Shown in pieces: positions 1 through 4,676 of a DNA stretch of 8,595 nucleotides. The position numbers were made by a program, and so were the translations under genes. The notes beneath the pieces are model-generated. The model was not told the DNA's origin and searched no databases. It worked only from the letters and a program-made list of their open reading frames with translations. The stretch is from an uncultured Roseburia sp. (GTDB taxonomy: Bacteria; Bacillota; Clostridia; Lachnospirales; Lachnospiraceae): the NCBI GenBank assembly GCA_905206195.1, contig CAJLGN010000038.1:1-8595 (forward strand). Direction: 5' to 3'. Each line of letters begins with the position of its first letter. Positions within the stretch are counted from its first letter, which is position 1.

Positions 1-96
1 AAACCGCCTCCCGCTGCTGTAGTAGTGAGAGAAAAATCAAGCAAAGCGCAACAAAACGCCCAGGAGCCACACAACCATGCAGTTTAATTTCTATAA

Positions 97-282
97 CACC
101 CAAAGCCAAGGTGTGTTGTCAACCCCCGGGTGATTGAAGCCGGGCGAGTCGACTTTGAGGAACACTGCGCCGCCTTGCAGATGAGAAAGTCTGCGTATAT
201 CCGGCTTTTAGTTGTGTGTCCCAATCCGTTATTCCGTGCACATCAGCAAGGGCAGGGACATGCTACTTATCGGAATAAGTAA
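97..282 (+). pseudogene. Possible ribbon-helix-helix (MobC-like) gene remnant
   Basis: This frame is open from the stop at 94-96 to the TAA at 280-282 and has no plausible start codon or ribosome site, so it can only be a fragment. Codons from 151 to about 219 read DFEEHCAALQMRKSAYIRLL. This resembles the helical end of ribbon-helix-helix DNA-binding proteins of the plasmid-mobilisation (MobC) type, in which a helix is followed by 'SAYIR.L'. The rest of the frame is unremarkable, and its end runs into the 3' end of the leftward gene at 263. It may be a leftover of a mobilisable element. The resemblance rests on about 20 residues, so confidence is low. Elsewhere in 1-262 I see only a short ORF at 77 (MQFNFYNTQSQG..., 18 codons) and no clear structure. 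Confidence 0.3.
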
Positions 283-673
283 TGTCAAAGCTACCTTTAT
301 GTTTATCGGATTTAATGCGAACAACAACTTTGCCCGGCACATCAAGACTGTATGTATTTGTTCCGATATTATCCTCTGAGAAAACTACATTTCCGTCAGT
401 GTCTTTTATTTCTATAGAAATTGAACCGCTCTCTGTTACAACTGCAATATGAAGTATAGCAGGTGAAGTTTTGGCGCGAAGTGTATGTTTCATAGAACCG
501 TCCAGCATAGTATACCTTGCCGACCAACTGCGCCACCCGCCATTGCCGATATAACCAATCCGTATAGCGGAGCGGGTTGTGACAATTCCCAAATAGCTTG
601 CGGCGGCAATCAGCACCAATGCGACAACAACAATCAAAACAACAGGTTTTAGATTTTTAGGCTTATATTTCAT
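263..673 (-). CDS. Small membrane-anchored hypothetical protein
   Basis: The product has 136 residues. A short basic N-terminus (MKYKPKNLKP) leads into a hydrophobic segment at about residues 11-29 (VVLIVVVALVLIAAASYLG), which is a membrane anchor or uncleaved signal. An extracytoplasmic domain of about 105 residues follows, rich in alternating beta-type sequence (GSISIEIKDTDGNVVFSE, VVVRIKSDKHKGSFDITYS). I chose the ATG at 671-673 because AAGGAG lies 8 nt upstream; an in-frame start at 703 would have no such site. The gene starts 2 nt after the stop of the DUF2812-type gene, so the two are probably translated together. I recognise the style from small Clostridia proteins found near PadR/DUF2812 loci, but no function is known to me. 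It may be a remnant passenger of a decaying locus. Confidence 0.7.
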   Translation of the reverse strand: MKYKPKNLKPVVLIVVVALVLIAAASYLGIVTTRSAIRIGYIGNGGWRSWSARYTMLDGSMKHTLRAKTSPAILHIAVVTESGSISIEIKDTDGNVVFSEDNIGTNTYSLDVPGKVVVRIKSDKHKGSFDITYSDK

Positions 674-675
674 TT

Positions 676-999
676 TCACCACTCCTTTATCTTTGATTCG
701 CACTTAACTTTGATCATCTGAACTTGACATAAAATAGTGGGTGTTAAAGCAATCAGGGAGAGCACACCTGGAATAAACGGACGATTCACCACAAAGGCGC
801 GATAACAGGCTGCGTTCTCTTTGGACTTTTGGCCGATAAACTCAATGCGGTATTGATATTGCCCCGGCGTACATTCCTCGAACTCATAAAGCATTTTTTC
901 AGACCGTATCAACCGATAGCCTTTCGACGCCATTTTGTTTAGCCAATTTTCCTGTGCCGACAGCAAGCCGCCATAATAACGATAAAACTTTTTGCTCAT
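676..999 (-). CDS. DUF2812-type membrane protein, internally deleted
   Basis: The product has 107 residues. Residues 1-64 (KFYRYYGGLLSAQENWLNKM, then a region ending ECTPGQYQYRIEFIGQKSKE) match the start of DUF2812 proteins, usually about 200 residues with C-terminal membrane helices and often encoded next to a PadR repressor. After residue 72 (AACYRAF) the sequence jumps to GVLSLIALTPTILCQVQMIK and ends KVKCESKIKEW, which resembles the last membrane helix and tail of the family. The middle of the domain and at least one membrane segment therefore appear to be missing through an in-frame deletion near 780-800. The start at 999 is set by GGAGGG 7 nt upstream. It lies between the broken padR and the small membrane protein in one leftward group. 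It is probably non-functional, although the frame is intact. Confidence 0.6.
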   Translation of the reverse strand: MSKKFYRYYGGLLSAQENWLNKMASKGYRLIRSEKMLYEFEECTPGQYQYRIEFIGQKSKENAACYRAFVVNRPFIPGVLSLIALTPTILCQVQMIKVKCESKIKEW

Positions 1000-1054
1000 A
1001 ATGTTACCCTCCGATAATTTCGGCCGCAATATTCGTTAATCTCTGCAACCGCTT

Positions 1055-1242
1055 TCATTCTTTTTCTGCAATTTTCTTTCCAAGAGCAGTAATCGGATAC
1101 TCTTTTTTTCTGCCCTCATTGCTGGAATACGGGGCAATCCAACCTTTATCTTGCAAGGAGGTCAGAGCTCCGTATAAAGTTCCCGTACCTAATGATAGGC
1201 GCCCCGCCCTTCCTATTATCTCTCAATTTGATAGCCTTCTGC
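1055..1242 (-). pseudogene. PadR-family repressor, degraded
   Basis: The frame 1222-1055 reads RLSLGTGTLYGALTSLQDKG, continues WIAPYSSNEGRKKEYPITAL and ends GKKIAEKE before TGA. This is the second half of a PadR winged helix: the GTLYGAL recognition region and the RKKEY wing. A stop at 1223-1225 blocks this frame upstream. An adjacent frame (1242-1219) reads AEGYQIER, fitting the GYxI motif that normally lies about 15 residues before GTLYGAL. The frame is therefore shifted and has stops, and the first 25 or so residues, start codon and ribosome site are absent. PadR proteins usually repress their own operon, which often includes a DUF2812 gene; that matches the genes downstream at 999-263. 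With the repressor broken, the intact promoter and operator at 1246-1295 may be unregulated. Confidence 0.75.
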
Positions 1243-1245
1243 TCA

Positions 1246-1288
1246 CTATAACGGTTACTGTAAGTGAATGTATCAGTAACCGTTATAG
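1246..1288. promoter_or_regulatory. Perfect 15-bp inverted repeat (probable operator)
   Basis: The arm CTATAACGGTTACTG at 1246-1260 is exactly complementary to CAGTAACCGTTATAG at 1274-1288, with a 13-bp spacer. The repeat brackets the -10 element of the leftward promoter at 1267-1295: one arm fills the -35/-10 spacer and the other covers the likely transcription start. This is the expected place for an autorepressor operator, and the nearest regulator is the broken padR. A transcriptional terminator is less likely because no T-run follows and the position is promoter-proximal. Confidence 0.6.
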
Positions 1289-1295
1289 AAGTCAA
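1267..1295 (-). promoter_or_regulatory. Sigma-A type promoter of the padR-DUF2812 group
   Basis: On the minus strand TTGACT (1295-1290) is followed by exactly 17 nt and then TACATT (1272-1267). The -35 matches 5 of 6 consensus bases and the -10 matches 4 of 6. The promoter reads toward the padR remnant and the two genes at 999 and 673, and it overlaps the inverted repeat above. Confidence 0.55.
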
Positions 1296-1394
1296 GAGAG
1301 TTCAAAGAAAAGTTATAACATTTGATTGTGATTGCTGAGAAACGTTTACTTCATCAAACTATGAAAGGAAGGGAGAGGAGTAGAACCAAAATGA

Positions 1395-1713
1395 ATGACA
1401 AAAGGCAGTCAAATTGTCGAAAAAAATTCCCTGTACCAAGGACTGCCGAAACGTGAGGTCGTTATCCAATCGGGCAGGATGCTCTACCGCTTTACAGGGC
1501 AGCTATGATGGTCAAAAATCATTGCCGAGTAAAGCTCTGCGCTTTATGGAGCAGGAAAATTTAAAGGAAGAAGCTGATAAAAAGGGGATCTCCGCTCTGC
1601 CTTGTGCTGTAATCAAAGCCCAATTTATACCATTGTCAGATAAACCATGGATACTGCTAACTTCCCATGACTTTGTGGGAACGCTCCCCGCCGCCATGCG
1701 GAAGGACCTGTAA
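1395..1713 (+). pseudogene. Unknown small gene, apparently frameshifted
   Basis: From the ATG at 1395 one frame reads MTKGSQIVEKNSLYQGLPKR and then EVVIQSGRMLYRFTGQ, ending at a TGA at 1506. Shifting by one base at about 1503 gives a continuous frame that starts YDGQKSLPSKALRFMEQENL at 1504 and ends LLTSHDFVGTLPAAMRKDL with TAA at 1711-1713. Joined, they make a coherent protein of about 105 residues, which suggests one extra base rather than two genes. GAGGAG at 1375-1380 is 14 nt from this ATG; an overlapping ATG at 1391 is better spaced but opens only a short frame. A weak promoter, TTGATT (1322) with 17 nt to TTTACT (1345), lies upstream. I do not recognise the family. The surrounding degraded genes suggest mobile-element debris. 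Confidence 0.4.
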
Positions 1714-1716
1714 GAC

Positions 1717-1750
1717 GGAAAAGCGGCATAGCCGAAGCTACGCCGTTTCC
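1717..1750 (-). terminator. Hairpin downstream of flagellin
   Basis: On the minus strand a stem of about 14 bp (one G-U pair, a small bulge in the A/T base) closes on the stable tetraloop C(TTCG)G. It begins about 60 nt after the flagellin stop and is followed by a modest T-containing stretch (CTTTTCCGTCTT). It is the natural candidate for flagellin transcript termination and 3'-end protection. The T-run is weak, so termination may be inefficient. Confidence 0.6.
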
Positions 1751-1810
1751 CTAAAACATTTTTATACAGTGTTATGAGTGACGCCCCTTTGTGTTATATC
1801 TGTTCTCCTG

Positions 1811-3199
1811 TTACTGTAACAGTGCCAGAACACCCTGTGTCGCCTGATTTGCCTGCGCGAGCATGGACTGTCCAGCCTGTGCAAGGATGTTGTTCTTGGA
1901 GTACTCCACCATCTCCTGTGCCATGTCCGTGTCGCGGATGCGGGACTCTGCCGCTGTGGTGTTCTCAACCACGTTGTCAAGATTTGCAATCGTGTGCTCC
2001 AAACGGTTTTGAACTGCGCCGAGCGCGGAGCGCTGCGCAGAAATTTTGGCAACTGCGTCAGCGATCGCATCCACCGCGTAGGTCGCCGCTGTTCCGGTTG
2101 TATCAGCGATGTTCATGCCCTGAATGCCGAGGCCTGCCGCGCTCATGGAATTGATGTCCACATTGATCTTATTTGTCATGTCTGCGTCCGAGCCGACCTG
2201 AAGGTTGAAGGACAATTTCTCGGCGACATCTGCGTAGCCTTTGTCGATGGTAAACTCGACCTTGCCGTTCGCAGGCTGACCGGTTTTAACGGTCGCTTGA
2301 TCACCAGCCGTGTTAAACACACCGATGCTGTTTGCTGCGAGCAACTCTACCTCAATCAACTTATAAGCCTTCTCTGCCGTGATAACAGAAGAATTTGCAT
2401 CGGAGACGCCGTTTGTGGCGGTTCCCATTCCAGTCATTTTTGTTCCATCCTCAAACACAACAACGCTGGTATCTTTGATAAGAGCCTTTAAATTTGCAAT
2501 GTCTGCAACGGCAAAAGTATGATTGGCTGCGTTGGTATTGGCCGCGATAGAATATTCGGTTCCATCAATTGTTATTTTGTTGCCAACAGCTTTGACATCT
2601 GCATCAAATTTGGCATTCATAGCAGTTTTTAACGATCCAATCGTGTAGCTCTTTCCGCCGATCACAGTTGTATCGCTATCTTTTAACTCATCCATAATAA
2701 ATGTAGCGGAAGTTTCTGTCTCAGTTAAAGTTCCCTTAAGACCTGCATCGTGCGCCTTCATGTAATTCTTAACGGTCTTTCCGTCGCCCTTCAACAGATA
2801 AGTCTCGTTGAATTTTGTCGTCTCAGAAACACGGTTGATCTCCGTCACCAAATGATCCACCTCGTCCTGGAGCGCCTGGCGGTCTGCCACAGAGTTTGTT
2901 CCGTTGGAAGCCTGTACTGCGAGCTCGTTCATGCGCTGTAACATGGAGTGAACCTCAGTCAGAGCGCCCTCGGCGGTCTGCACTGCTGACACACCGTCCT
3001 GTGCGTTGGTGGAAGCCTGGGCCAGACCGCGAATTTGTTTTCTCATCTTCTCGGAAATTGTAAGGCCTGCCGCGTCGTCCGCCGCTCGGTTGATCCGGTA
3101 GCCGGAAGATAACTTCTCAGAAGACTTCGCCTGCTGACCGGTTGTGATACCTAACATTCTGTTCGCGTTCATTGCTGTTAAATTGTGCTGTACTACCAT
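1811..3199 (-). CDS. hag/fliC: Flagellin (flagellar filament subunit)
   Basis: The product has 462 residues and forms the filament after export by the flagellar type III apparatus. Residues 1-140 are the conserved D0/D1 helices: MVVQHNLTAMNANRMLGI, KLSSGYRINRAADDAAGL and LQRMNELAVQASNGTNS. Residues about 350-462 are the matching C-terminal helices (LEHTIANLDNVVENTTAAES, SRIRDTDMAQEMVEYSKNNI, ending NQATQGVLALLQ). Residues 141-345 are a variable, surface-exposed D2/D3-type insert. LQRMNELAVQ at 87-96 keeps the Arg, Leu and Gln of the region recognised by TLR5 in Salmonella FliC. There is no signal peptide, as expected. The start is set by CGGAGG 8 nt upstream. It lies 127 nt downstream of csrA on the same strand. 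No sigma-28 promoter is visible in that gap, so expression probably depends on transcription from upstream of csrA, and on CsrA binding to its leader. Confidence 0.97.
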   Translation of the reverse strand: MVVQHNLTAMNANRMLGITTGQQAKSSEKLSSGYRINRAADDAAGLTISEKMRKQIRGLAQASTNAQDGVSAVQTAEGALTEVHSMLQRMNELAVQASNGTNSVADRQALQDEVDHLVTEINRVSETTKFNETYLLKGDGKTVKNYMKAHDAGLKGTLTETETSATFIMDELKDSDTTVIGGKSYTIGSLKTAMNAKFDADVKAVGNKITIDGTEYSIAANTNAANHTFAVADIANLKALIKDTSVVVFEDGTKMTGMGTATNGVSDANSSVITAEKAYKLIEVELLAANSIGVFNTAGDQATVKTGQPANGKVEFTIDKGYADVAEKLSFNLQVGSDADMTNKINVDINSMSAAGLGIQGMNIADTTGTAATYAVDAIADAVAKISAQRSALGAVQNRLEHTIANLDNVVENTTAAESRIRDTDMAQEMVEYSKNNILAQAGQSMLAQANQATQGVLALLQ

Positions 3200-3207
3200 A
3201 AATTTTT

Positions 3208-3268
3208 ACCTCCGTGTGATAAAATGTTTCTGCCGCAAATCGCGGCGTGTCAGGGGAATCCGTTCCCC
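3208..3268 (-). promoter_or_regulatory. Predicted two-site CsrA target in the flagellin leader
   Basis: In the flagellin mRNA, GGGGAA (3268-3263) pairs perfectly with TTCCCC (3258-3253) and leaves a CGGA loop, so GGA is presented in a tetraloop, the preferred CsrA target. A second GGA (3213-3211) lies inside the ribosome site CGGAGGT, 45 nt downstream. Between them is another perfect hairpin (GCCGC / GCGGC, 3246-3232) that would bring the two sites closer together. The Bacillus subtilis hag leader has the same logic: an upstream hairpin site and a site over the Shine-Dalgarno, bridged by one CsrA dimer. csrA is the adjacent gene here. Confidence 0.7.
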
Positions 3269-3318
3269 CAAAACTCTCGATTCCCAAGACGAATGTCTGA
3301 GAAATGTTATATAATAAC

Positions 3319-3340
3319 CAGAGCCCCTAGGTTAGCTCTG
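3319..3340 (-). terminator. Weak hairpin over the csrA stop codon
   Basis: CAGAGC (3319-3324) and GCTCTG (3335-3340) form a 6-bp stem with a 10-nt loop overlapping the csrA stop. On the minus strand it is followed by an A/T-rich stretch (GTTATTATATAAC) but no true T-run. It may attenuate csrA-to-flagellin read-through or mark an mRNA processing point. It is too weak to separate the two genes with confidence. Confidence 0.25.
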
Positions 3341-3611
3341 TATTATTACTGCTGCCAATCCGCCTGGAAGATTGCATCTTGCGCTCCCGCATGAGAATTT
3401 TTCGGATTTCCTGCTGGGCTGCATCGGAGATGCCCGCTTCCTTATAGTAAGGCGTTTCTCCATTCTTTCCGGCTCTGTTTCTCGCGATATCCATCTCCCG
3501 CGGCGCGTCCACCAGAAGATGAATGTTGTTGGCCGAGCCGCCGGAAAAGACGACTCGGATATCTTCGCCGATATCAATAAAATCCCCAGGCTTTAGCGTG
3601 AGCTTTAGCAT
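3327..3611 (-). CDS. csrA: CsrA, carbon storage regulator / translational repressor
   Basis: The product has 94 residues. It is an RNA-binding homodimer that recognises GGA motifs in mRNA leaders and, in Gram-positive bacteria, represses flagellin translation until sequestered by FliW. It aligns without gaps to E. coli CsrA over residues 1-44: L4, T5, G9, I14-G15, G24, A36-P37 and the RNA-contacting R44 (APREMDIAR). E. coli R6-R7 are L6-K7 here. The tail after residue 60 (PYYKEAGISDAAQQEIRKIL) is the helix-forming Clostridia extension, somewhat longer than in classical CsrA of about 61-75 residues. The start has GGGAGGGG 5 nt upstream, which itself contains a GGA that could allow autoregulation. 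The leader holds a CGCGC/GCGCG hairpin (3636-3654). The left recombination site lies 60 bp upstream, and I see no convincing promoter in the present orientation. No fliW is in the window. Confidence 0.9.
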   Translation of the reverse strand: MLKLTLKPGDFIDIGEDIRVVFSGGSANNIHLLVDAPREMDIARNRAGKNGETPYYKEAGISDAAQQEIRKILMRERKMQSSRRIGSSNNTELT

Positions 3612-3670
3612 ATGAACCCCTCCCTGTTGGCTTCTCGCGCTCTTTGACGGCGCGTCCGTATGAAAACGAT

Positions 3671-3699
3671 ATGCAACACTTTACATAAGAATGTTGTAA
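3671..3699 (+). repeat. Left inverted recombination-site-like repeat
   Basis: The layout is arm ATGCAACACTT (3671-3681), centre TACATAA (3682-3688) and arm GAATGTTGTAA (3689-3699). The arms are imperfect inverted repeats of each other (7 of 11), and a 7-bp asymmetric centre separates them. This is the typical shape of a tyrosine-recombinase core site. Read against the reverse complement of the right-hand copy, 25 of 29 bases match, including an uninterrupted 15-bp block from TACATAA onward. It lies between the csrA leader and the recombinase gene. Confidence 0.75.
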
Positions 3700-3708
3700 A
3701 TTTAAAAA
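3680..3708 (+). promoter_or_regulatory. Possible recombinase promoter inside the left site
   Basis: TTTACA (3680-3685) is followed by 17 nt and TAAAAA (3703-3708), reading toward the recombinase start at 3737. The -35 straddles the predicted crossover region. Inversion would change it to TCTACA, so recombinase expression might depend on orientation. The -10 matches only 4 of 6 bases. Confidence 0.3.
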
Positions 3709-3736
3709 CCGAAAAAGCACGGAGAATGGAGGAATT

Positions 3737-4312
3737 ATGGCCACAACACAACCAATTCGAAATAAGCAGGATCTGCAAATCTTCACAGCATACTATCAGA
3801 GCGTAAAGCCGAATCCGAGGAATCAGGCGCTGATCATTTTGGGACTCTACACGGCGCTGCGCATTGGCGATATTTTGGAGCTGCGTTGGGGTGATATCTA
3901 CGATTTTGACCGGGAGAGTTTCCGCCCGCACATTTGTGTGCAGGAAAAGAAGACGGGAAAACAGAGCATCATCGCACAAAATGTGCACATCCGAAAGGCA
4001 CTGGCAGAATATATGCGCACGCGTGAGGTCTCGCCGGGGGATTACATTTTTACGAAGAACACCGATCACCACATCCCCATCTGCCGGTCTCAGGCGTTCC
4101 GCATCATCAAAAAAGCCGCCAAAGCAATCGGGCAGGAGCATGTCAGCTGTCATTCTCTCCGCAAGACTTTCGGCTACCACGCGTGGAAGCAGGGCACGCC
4201 CCCGGCACTGTTGATGGATATCTACAACCATTCGTCCTACCAGATCACAAAAAAATACCTTGGGATTGCGCAGGATGAGCGGGATATGGTTTATCTCTCA
4301 ATAGAGATTTGA
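3737..4312 (+). CDS. Minimal tyrosine recombinase (FimB/RecV-like invertase candidate)
   Basis: The product has 191 residues and is almost only the catalytic domain of a tyrosine recombinase. The active-site set is complete: R42 (TALRIGD), Lys in EKKTGK at about 71-75, H139 and R142 (CHSLRKTFGYHAW), H165 (YNHSS), and the nucleophile Y174 (TKKYLGI). The N-terminal core-binding domain of ordinary integrases of 300 or more residues is missing; only about 25 residues precede the first catalytic helix. FimB and FimE, the fimbrial switch invertases, are of similar size. GGAGG lies 4 nt upstream of the start. The gene sits alone between two inverted site-like repeats, with no excisionase, phage or conjugation gene beside it. 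That favours a local DNA inverter over a prophage integrase, though a stranded integrase cannot be excluded. Confidence 0.9.
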   Translation: MATTQPIRNKQDLQIFTAYYQSVKPNPRNQALIILGLYTALRIGDILELRWGDIYDFDRESFRPHICVQEKKTGKQSIIAQNVHIRKALAEYMRTREVSPGDYIFTKNTDHHIPICRSQAFRIIKKAAKAIGQEHVSCHSLRKTFGYHAWKQGTPPALLMDIYNHSSYQITKKYLGIAQDERDMVYLSIEI

Positions 4313-4366
4313 GAGATTTTCTTGTTGTTGAGATTGCTTAGGAAGACTATTTTTTAAAAATGGGTA

Positions 4367-4393
4367 TAAAGTATTTTTTGTTCGGTCCGATAT
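4367..4393 (+). promoter_or_regulatory. Sigma-28/sigma-D flagellar promoter, facing away from flagellin
   Basis: TAAA (4367-4370) is followed by exactly 15 nt and then TCCGATAT (4386-4393). The B. subtilis sigma-D consensus is TAAA-N15-GCCGATAT, so only the first base of the -10 differs. The bases after TAAA (GTAT) also resemble the extended TAAAGTTT -35. It lies between the recombinase stop and the right site, reads rightward, and has no flagellar gene ahead of it in this orientation. After inversion it would read into csrA and flagellin. Confidence 0.75.
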
Positions 4394-4403
4394 AAGATGT
4401 GTA

Positions 4404-4446
4404 AATAAAAATGCAACATTCTTATGTAGAATGTTGCATTTTTATT
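4404..4446. repeat. Right inverted recombination-site-like repeat / perfect hairpin
   Basis: Perfect 18-bp complementary arms (4404-4421 and 4429-4446) flank the 7-bp centre TTATGTA (4422-4428). The core is ATGCAACATTC, TTATGTA, GAATGTTGCAT. Its reverse complement matches the left site at 25 of 29 positions, including the asymmetric centre. The A/T-rich stem ending in TTTTATTC could also act as a terminator for rightward transcripts from the sigma-28-type promoter or the recombinase gene. A pure terminator would not explain the matching centre at 3682-3688. Confidence 0.75.
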
Positions 4447-4558
4447 CTTAAAATCATCTAAAATACGCAGAAATATCTCTTTTTTACAGTTTATTTCAAA
4501 ATCCCAATCATTCATAAACAAACAAATCTCCGCGCGTAAAAGGGGAGCGCAAAGCGCA
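4447..4558. other. A/T-rich intergenic stretch
   Basis: There is no gene between the right site and the PHO-box promoter. The only structure I see is an imperfect hairpin at 4534-4566: GCGTAA and TTACGC outside, GCGC and GCGC inside, with an AAA loop. It could be a terminator-like element before the phosphate block, but it overlaps the first PHO-box repeat. Confidence 0.3.
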
Positions 4559-4614
4559 CCTTACGCAAATTTTACAAAAACGCACCCGGCAATTTTACAT
4601 TTCATTTTTAAGAT
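4559..4614 (+). promoter_or_regulatory. PHO-box promoter of the phosphodiesterase-alarmone synthetase pair
   Basis: TTAC-type repeats are centred on C4564 (CTTACGC), C4575 (TTTTACA) and C4598 (TTTTACATTTC), at steps of 11 and 23 bases (about two 11-bp turns). A -10-like TAAGAT (4609-4614) starts 11 bases after the last repeat centre. The pstS promoter shows the same spacing at every point. This fits a PhoB/PhoP response-regulator array replacing the -35. Confidence 0.7.
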
Positions 4615-4676
4615 AGATGAGAATATGATTAATGGAAGAACAATAATTCTGCGTTCGCAGAAATAAGGAGCGTAAC

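Larger units (their letters stand above)
3682..4428. mobile_element. Predicted self-inverting promoter cassette
   Basis: The segment between the two predicted crossover centres (TACATAA at 3682-3688, TTATGTA at 4422-4428) is about 740 bp. It holds a complete minimal tyrosine recombinase gene and, at its far end, an outward-facing flagellar promoter. Because the two centres are identical in inverted orientation, recombination between them would invert the segment rather than excise it. Inversion would turn the promoter at 4367-4393 toward csrA and flagellin. In the given sequence it faces away, so this would be the OFF state. The element is inferred from sequence layout only; inversion has not been shown here. 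Confidence 0.7.

Noticed and set aside
1808..1822. 15-nt near-palindrome CTGTTACTGTAACAG sharing a core with the operator at 1246-1288
   Set aside because: It consists of the last flagellin codons (Leu-Leu-Gln) and the stop; the similarity is explained by coding sequence and is too short to be an operator copy.
1774..2491. Rightward reading frames opposite flagellin
   Set aside because: They are antisense shadows of the flagellin gene, with Cys/Pro/Arg-rich translations, no ribosome sites and no recognisable domains.
3605..4231. 208-residue leftward frame opposite the recombinase gene
   Set aside because: The opposite strand has a complete catalytic set for a tyrosine recombinase; the antisense frame has no motif or ribosome site.
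4404..4446. Right repeat read only as a recombinase-gene terminator
   Set aside because: A terminator alone would not share 25 of 29 bases, including an asymmetric 7-bp centre, with an inverted copy on the other side of the gene; a dual role is kept as a possibility.
3671..4446. Prophage or integrative element with attL/attR ends
   Set aside because: The two repeats are inverted rather than direct, so recombination would invert, not excise, and no excisionase, phage or conjugation genes are inside.
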